This document shows positions 57,171 to 64,000 of a stretch of DNA of 64,000 bases, one piece after another (the stretch's first letter is position 1; each line of letters starts with the position of its first letter). Source of the stretch: Casuarius casuarius. Lineage: Eukaryota > Chordata > Aves > Casuariiformes > Casuariidae. The stretch lies in assembly GCA_003342895.1 (NCBI GenBank), contig PTFA01000012.1:8728252-8792251 (forward strand), read 5' to 3'. The position numbers were made by a program, and so were the translations under genes. Under the pieces are notes generated by a model. The model saw only the letters and a list, made by a program, of their open reading frames with translations. It was not told the DNA's origin and made no database searches.

Positions 57171-59189
57171 CAGAGATTACAGTGGTAATTCCACTAGAAA
57201 AGAAAACAGCATGCCAGGTCTGCTGCATCAGTACATTATAATTCCAAGCAAGATCAACAGGGTAATTCTTCTCCCAACAAAGAAAGAAAATGCAGGCACA
57301 AGGCTAAAGCCAAGGTAAGATCTGTTTCAATACTTCGATATTTGCATGTCATTTGACCAACACGTGATATGTACCAGGTTCCACAAATCATCCATGAAGT
57401 GGAATATCTAAAAATGCAGTTTTAATTATATAAAGCATACATTTTTCTCCATGCATCATTCTTTATTTCAAAAATATATTATTGCTTCAGTGCCATGTCA
57501 TTTCTTTTAAATGCTAGTAAGCAACGTATTCAACACAGAATGAAGCTCATGTCACTCCACATAAAGGATTGCTAAAATGATAAGCATATTTCTTTCTTAG
57601 AGACCTTTATACAATCTAAACCCCCTTGCACTTTTTTATATGGCTAGGCTTTTAAACTGTCCTCCCTCTCACATGACAATAGGGAAACCTTCCAAAGACA
57701 CAATTAGGCTGGAATGCTTTTGATGTAAACTCTACAGTCAAAGCATATGAACTCATAGGAAAGCGTGAGCTGATGAAAACATGAACCCTTACATGAATGG
57801 TTTAGTTTACCTGTATTTTCTGTGAAGCTGGAAGCTGGCCTACTATTCTTTCAAAAGGGAGAAACAATAGCACTCTCACTGCTATTTCCTCTCCTTAACT
57901 CATTCTAGCAGAGACTTTAAAAAAAGCAATCTGTTAAGGGCATCATGTTCACAAATCAGAGGGGAGGGAAGAAAAAAAAAAAAAGAAAAAAGAAAAAACA
58001 GATACTTGTCTCATTTCATTCAACAGACATTTTGCCAATGGCAGCAGTTGAAGCCGGATAAGAGTCAAAGATTGTAAAATGCTAATCTGGCATGCAGGCT
58101 ACTCCATCTTCTTGTGAAAAAAATGCTGTGTCCAAAAGGGATAAAACTATGGCTGCAATGAATACAAAAAGCATATGCCCCATCATCTCAGTTTGCAAAT
58201 GTTACCATTTTGTGCATATCATTGAAATCAGTGCTACTACTTCTTTTCCCATGTATGTAGAAGAGCAAGATAAAACCAAGAATCTAAAACCAAATATTGT
58301 TTATATCTGTAAACTTCTTGTTACAGTTACTCACAAAACATCTTTTCTGGCCTAAATTGCTAACAAAAATGAAAAATTCTTATTTGCTGGCCAGCGTTAA
58401 TATGCAACATGACTGGTTTCTTCTTGATCCACTGCTGAATGAGCTCAAAACCCTGACTTCCCTTTCTTGACATAGACAAAAAGGCCCATATGCATTGCAA
58501 GTAAGAATACAATTCTGATCTTTTCATCACATTTCACTGAAACTACGTACCTTCAAAAAGTCCATTTTCTCTCCCAAAATTAGAACAGACCCCCAGTCAT
58601 TTCGCCTTGCACTGTCAAAGCTACAAAGTGCATCAACCTTTGAAGCTGAGATTTTTCCCCTTGAGATTCTTCAAGTCCCCCAAAATCTTGAAGAAATTGG
58701 CTCTTTTATGTAAAAGAACACTTACATGGAGGCTCCTGCCTATAATTTGCAAGACTCACTTGTTCGCGCTTTAGAAAGCAATTTTCCTTATCAATGAGTA
58801 AACATCTTTAGTTGCTTTGGTTTTTTGATTATTGTTATTCATTCATGTAAAAGGGCAAGGAGGGGTACTTTTGCTCTGGGACCAATACATTTCAATGCAA
58901 ACCTGATGTGCGCTACATATCAACAAAACTAGCATGACAAATGCGTAGTCATCCAACCTGATCTTTGGCTCAGTTTTCATATTTTGCATTCATTTTCTCC
59001 AAGTTCAGAAAAAAAATCTCAGAAGATCTGTCACTTAGCCAAAATTACACAATGAAACAGAAATTGCAACCAGTTCACTCCTTTTCCACTCACTCCAATC
59101 ACACTGATTTTTTACGTTACTCTCCTCTTTTCCAAAGCTATGGGAAGACACGCACCCCTCAGCTTGTCCCAGTATTTAACCCAGACTAT
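57171..59189. other. non-coding background
   Basis: An A-rich tract lies at 57971-57998. The 163-codon open frame starting at 58965 continues into the GC-rich patch that follows and is not recognisable as a gene. Confidence 0.45.
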
Positions 59190-59370
59190 TTCAGAGACCG
59201 GACAGAGGGAGATTTCACATTGCTCTCTCCTCTCATGGCAACCGTAGGCAGAGAGGGGTTTGTGCGCAGCCCCCACAGGCACATGGGCGCAGCGCGGCCC
59301 CATAGCACAGGTACTCGGGGCGCTCCATGGCTTTCCCTGCTCACCAGCGGCTGCTGCCACCTTCCCCTTC
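59190..59370. other. small GC-rich, CpG-containing patch
   Basis: Local GC content rises, with around eight to ten CpGs (for example 'gggcgcagcgcggcc' near 59285). It is too small for a classic CpG island. Overlapping open frames on both strands (163, 82 and 62 codons) follow from the lower stop density. Confidence 0.4.
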
Positions 59371-60627
59371 CCAAACCAAATTTAAGATGCAGCTCTTGCA
59401 GAGCTGTGAGACAGTCTAATAACTACCACCAGCAAGGATTTTGCAAGATAAACTAGTATGGGCTGTACGTAGAAGACTAAGCTGAGAGTTTTGGTTGCAA
59501 GGCACTTAAGATAGACTTACAGCACCTCAAAGTCCTGCTGAACCCAGTCTACCACCTATTTGAGTTACTTAAAAATGCTTCGGCTCACTTGCAACTAGAC
59601 ATGCCTACCTATAGCAATCATGCTGACAACAATAGCACCCAGATTTTCCTATTAGACTGCATAAATTTCATAGCCAGGTCTAGGTCTCTAAAGCAGAGAC
59701 CACTAATGAACAGTGTTATCTTTGGCACTAGACCAATGGTAAATATTACTATTGTTATGTTTTTAAAGCTCACACACAGAGAGGTACCTTCATATTTTTC
59801 CAATCCATCATTTTACAAACAAGACTCTGTTAACAACTAGCATCCAGTTGTTTATATGGGACTTAACAATAATAGATATCTTCCCAACTGTGCAGCAGAG
59901 GGGAGCGCACATTAACAAACCCTGCTCTGCATGGAGCACTCAGATATTCAATCAGATGGATTAGCAGTTCAGAAAAGTTCACAAGAAAGACAGATGGTAG
60001 TCAGCTAAGATTTCCTTATCACGGTGCAGCTTCACAGACCTGTTTGTTGCACTCTGTCAACGTACGACCAGTGTCTGTATTTTGAATGAAATTCTCTTTC
60101 CAGAAGAAAGTTCTTCCTGACTCTTTCCTGGTGGATTTTCTACCAAATGGAAAAACACATAAACAGAATCTCCTTTCATTTCTCCACATTTTCATTTTCC
60201 TTTCCCCTCTTTTCCCTGTGCTTTTAGTTTCCATGTTCACTGCCTGCTTTTTAACAGGGGGGGGAAATAAGTGAGAGGGGAGAATTCCAATGAGGAGCAG
60301 GGGGAAAAGGTAAAGACAGCAGTAATAATCAAGATGTGTTCCCTTTTCATACCTGGAGAGCACAGAGGAGTTATTTGGTTGTTCATGAGTATTTCCCCTC
60401 TTTTCTCAATCCACTGTATTCTAGCCAATTCCTGATTCACCATTCAAGCCTATTTTCCATTTAATGCACATTCAATCAATTGAATGCAACAGTTATTAAA
60501 TCTGTATTAGACCCAACAGATATTGTCAATGGTACAAATATAGGAAAAAGTCAGTCACTAATTAGAGGTGGATTTACTGTTTTCTAAATAGAATATATGC
60601 CATGGAAACATAGAAATCTGCATAGGC

Positions 60628-60650
60628 TTTTTTTTTTTTTTTTTTTTTTT
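60628..60650. repeat. poly-T tract (23 T)
   Basis: Uninterrupted T23 followed by A5. On the minus strand it is a poly-A stretch, but no retrotransposon body or target-site duplication was recognised beside it. Confidence 0.9.
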
Positions 60651-61798
60651 AAAAAGTTGCTAGCATAATGGAACTAAAAATATAAGCAAAACACTTGAGG
60701 GGGTTAGATTTTGGAGTGGGAGGATTGTTATTATTTTGTTACTCCAAGTTTCTGACTGTATCCCTTTAAGGAATAAAACTATCAGCAGGCAACAGAGTGC
60801 GGCTCAAAGCCACCAAAAGAGACATACTGTCAGCAGCTGTGCAGGGGAGAGGGGACAGGGGCCCTGCTCTATTAGGACAAGGCTAGGAAAGCACTGTCCT
60901 TTTGCCCTTACAAAATATTTGCGGCAAGCACATAAATAAATAAATTTGGATGTCTGATGTACTCATTTTACCAAGCTCATTAATTGGTGAGCATCCTAAC
61001 AGAAAGATTACATCCAAAGTTGGACAGACTGGGAGAAAGCAGAACAGGCTCACGTCATCCTCTTCTGCTTATAAAAGTAAAGTTCTTCTCATTTGCTCTC
61101 AGAGCCTTCCTCAAATGCACGTCCCAGACATTTGAATAGTTTCCTGTCTTTCTGCCCACATCAGTCAAGCTCCTCTTTCATTCTATTTAAACATATAAGT
61201 TTCTTTATTATTATTGAGAATAGCCTGCATTTAAATAAAAATTTCACTATCTCATCCAGTCATGGTCAGCCATTTGGATAGTAACATACCGATGTCACTA
61301 GCAGAAATCTGTAATATATGTAGACAACTATTTATACACACACACATATATACACTGACATATACGGAGTCAGATCCACACACATGAACAACTAAAGATT
61401 CACCATTATCTTGATACATCATGATGAATGTTCACTGCCACCAGAGTCGAACAACAGCAAATCTCACAAAGGTAAATTCTAGGAGTTTACAGAGCCCAGG
61501 ATGCGCAGAGAAGTGGTTCAAATCTACCCAGCACTATGTGTGTGCATCAGCCAGATAATTACAATATGGAGAAAAAGAAATTCCCACTGTTCTCAGGATT
61601 GAGGGGTTTTTTTCCCCCCCGCAAGGGAGAAACAGGCTGCAGATAGAATGATTTTGTCCAATATTTTCACACCATTATCTTTGATGGTGCAAGAGCCATG
61701 GGATACAAATTTATGACTTCTTGAGTTACATGCTCCTGTATTACATGCCACATTGCAATTTATTATTCATTGCACTTAAATGTGAAATCCTTTTGGAA

Positions 61799-61840
61799 TA
61801 TATATATATATATACACACACACACGCATACATACATACA
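61799..61840. repeat. compound (TA)n(CA)n(TACA)n microsatellite
   Basis: About eight TA units run into about six CA units and then three TACA/CATA units. Confidence 0.9.
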
Positions 61841-62689
61841 AAAATATGAGTTGAAAACCAACCTGCGATTATTAAGAAGGGTACTAGCAACCCCTCATTA
61901 CTTGCAAAACCATCATGCTATTGCACTAACAATACAGTCTTCTTCTGATTTATGTAAGTTGGAATAAGCCAGCTCTCCAGGGGAACAGAAGGATCTTGCA
62001 GAAATATCTTTCTTTTTTTCCCCACAGATATAAAATGATGCATTTTACAGAGTCACATCTCGGTATTTTTCCCTGAAAACAACACTCTAAATGTATTAAT
62101 TTGCAAAATGTATAGGACAATGGCAGGAGTCTTTATGCTTTACTGGAAATATCTGGTACCAGATACATCATTTTTATCTACAGTAGTACAAGCTCCCATA
62201 GCAAAACACATTGAAATGCCGTAATTCCCTCATATTCCAGGCTATTACCAACCCACTAACTGCCTTGGTTTAAAGAGAAGCTTCCTCCATAGATAAGCAT
62301 TTCCATAATTTTGCGCCCCATGGGGTAAATAGCTTCCTGGCATACAGGATCTTGTACTGGCCACTAATGAAAATAGGAGAATTCCAAACCAGGGGGCACC
62401 TGATCAACCTAAGTAGCGTATTTCTATAATAATTGTATTCAGTCCAACTGTAAACTCACAAAGGAACTATATTGCCAGGTTTACATATTACATATTAATC
62501 TTCCAAGGAAAACAGTCTTTTTTTGAAGCATCCAATCTGAAACCTAAAAAAGCAGCAATTCTGTTTAAGTCAATATAAAAATATGTCCTTTTTCACTGAA
62601 AAAAAATCATATTAATTAGGGATAAATTTGTAGACATGGCACCAACACTGTTTTTAACATGGGAAGGTGCCAATTCCTTGTTCTGGAGA

Positions 62690-63245
62690 TGAGGATACTC
62701 CCGCTTCATTGTGTTTCGCTTACTGGCCTACTGCGCGCAAAGACGTATTTGCTTTTCCTTCACCAACAGGGAAGGCTGTACTCGCGGCACGCTGCCCTCG
62801 GAGGGTGGTCAGAGGTGGCCTGCGTTCCCACGCCCAGCGCGGACCCGGCCGCCCTGGCCCCTGTCGAAACTGGGAAGGGGAAGCGAGGAGCAGCATTTAT
62901 GGGGAAGCGACTCTAGGGAGACTAATAAATCCACACAGAGCAAGGATTATTGAGCCATGAAATCCATAACTTTGCAATCCCCTCACTCACCCTTTCTTGC
63001 GCACCCTCCCACACTACTACCGCTGCCACGAGACGACCCCGCCGTCGCCGGGAATCACGGCAGGACAAGGCTGGCAACCCCCTTTTCAAATTGCCTTTGC
63101 TGATGTGATTTCTGGAGGCACGTGGTACTGCATCCCGGCGAACGGCCAACAAGCCTGGTCGCTGGGTCTCCAAAGACTTTATCCTGCCCTCGAGAGGACG
63201 GCTCAGTGCAGCTACGCTGTGCACTTCGCGCCGTCCCTACCCACA
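62690..63245. promoter_or_regulatory. CpG island, candidate promoter region
   Basis: By hand count about 18 CpGs lie in 62700-62920 and about 20 in 63000-63240, separated by about 100 bases of AT-rich sequence. The rest of the window is strongly CpG-depleted. In vertebrates such islands usually mark unmethylated promoters or orphan regulatory islands. Overlapping open frames on both strands (62659-62960, 62997-63284, 62922-63224; up to 100 codons) are expected from GC richness, and none is recognisable. Direction of any transcription is not evident. A TATAAAA motif lies about 145 bases to the right. Confidence 0.55.
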
Positions 63246-63370
63246 AGCCTGCCAGGCAGCCCCCTGCAGAGACTGTGCACCTGAGCAGAGCAGCAAATTA
63301 AGGAATTATTCCAGAGTTAACAATCACTGGAAAAAAAATGAAAGATGACACAGGTTCCCAAATCAGAGTC

Positions 63371-63433
63371 ACTGCCTTTACGTCCCAGTATAAAATGCAA
63401 CACCGGGGGGCGGGGGGAGGCAGTAAAGGCAGT
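63371..63433. repeat. 11-bp inverted repeat around a TATAAAA motif and a G-rich loop
   Basis: ACTGCCTTTAC (63371-63381) is exactly complementary to GTAAAGGCAGT (63423-63433). The 41-nt loop holds TATAAAA at about 63390-63396 and a G6-C-G6 stretch at about 63405-63417. It may be chance. If the nearby CpG island is a promoter, this is a plausible TATA-type element reading to the right. Confidence 0.7.
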
Positions 63434-64000
63434 ATGTATAGATAAGAATCAATTATCGCTCCATACATTCTCCTTTTAGCACAGAACCACTATATATGCA
63501 TTTAAATGATGTCCTATCAAAAATCACTACTGTACTTTATTATATGGTTGGGCATACACTTGTAATGCTGCTTTTGCAATTTCCCGGAGTAAAAGAGGAA
63601 GATACACCAACAGTGTGACAAAGATAGCCTGAAGCAATGGGTAGCTGAAAGGAGCAAATCATATGTTAAAGCCTACAAAATATTTTTTAAATATTCTCGT
63701 TCTGAGTTTCTGTTATTTAATTTCTACTGCCAAAGGCACACAGTGGGTGTTTGAAGTAAGAAACTGTATTCTGCCTACACTCCGCTGTCTAGTAACAATA
63801 CTCAGCATAGCTTTGCAATAGTGCTTTAAAGGGGATTAAAAAAAATAATAATAAATCTTGGTGTACAATTCTTCTTCACTGTTTTCCTTCCCCAGAACTG
63901 TGGCTGTTCCTTGTAAAAACCCCAGAGCTAGAGTCAAAGGTCTTGATGTGTCACTAAGATTTTACACAAAAAATAGTTTTCCATTAACAAAAGAAATGAA
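63434..64000. other. non-coding background, right edge
   Basis: AT-rich sequence with a short A/AAT run at about 63838-63855. No exon, repeat family or open frame was recognised. Confidence 0.5.

Larger units (their letters stand above)
59371..62685. other. non-coding background with microsatellites
   Basis: A T23 tract is at 60628-60650. A (CA)/(TA) run is at 61333-61352. A 114-codon minus-strand open frame (60019-60363) is not recognisable. No interspersed repeat was identified. Confidence 0.45.

Noticed and set aside
58965..59456. 163-codon plus-strand open frame
   Set aside because: It crosses from AT-rich sequence into a GC-rich patch with low stop density, and opposed frames exist over the same patch. 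The translated sequence is not recognisable.
60628..60650. Poly-A tail of a minus-strand retrogene
   Set aside because: No open or decayed coding sequence and no target-site duplication could be recognised next to the T23 tract.

Overview
The window reads as non-coding DNA from a sauropsid vertebrate, most likely a bird. The base composition is AT-rich throughout. There are several decayed CR1-type LINE fragments and a scatter of very old short interspersed repeats of the kind found across birds, crocodilians and turtles. No operon-like gene spacing, bacterial-type long open frames, tRNA, rRNA or CRISPR structures are present. The two poly-N or N sites inside microsatellites point to a draft vertebrate assembly. 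The species call is an inference from repeat types and composition; a crocodilian or turtle is not excluded.

No protein-coding gene can be supported. The longest open frames are about 130-167 codons and none looks like a known protein, keeps a domain motif, or sits in a convincing exon context. The only protein-like signal is the decayed reverse-transcriptase frame of a CR1 element near 2.9-3.3 kb. The window is probably a gene desert or the inside of a very large intron.

Layout. 0-5 kb: a long, broken CR1 ORF2 copy on the plus strand (about 1.9-4.3 kb), followed by a near-perfect 28-nt palindrome at 4.5 kb. 5-23 kb: AT-rich single-copy-looking DNA with three CR1 3'-end fragments on the minus strand (9.4, 16.4 and 22.0-22.5 kb) and several ancient palindrome-core repeats. 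23-34 kb: background sequence with one more possible CR1 tail (25.5 kb) and a small CpG-enriched patch (32.7 kb). 34.1 kb: a (GAAAAA)n hexanucleotide array broken by a 95-base N gap. 40.7 kb: a 12-bp-period GA/CAGA array with an N at a phase break. 41-58 kb: background sequence with more ancient repeat relics and three stretches (48.2-48.8, 53.5-54.0 and 56.3-56.7 kb) whose texture suggests conserved regulatory DNA. 62.7-63.25 kb: the only strong CpG island, followed by a TATAAAA motif and an 11-bp inverted repeat around a G-rich loop. This is the best candidate for a promoter in the window.

I did not find an undescribed biological system. The most useful follow-ups are the CpG island at the right edge, conservation of the three candidate regulatory stretches, and the true length of the two microsatellites.
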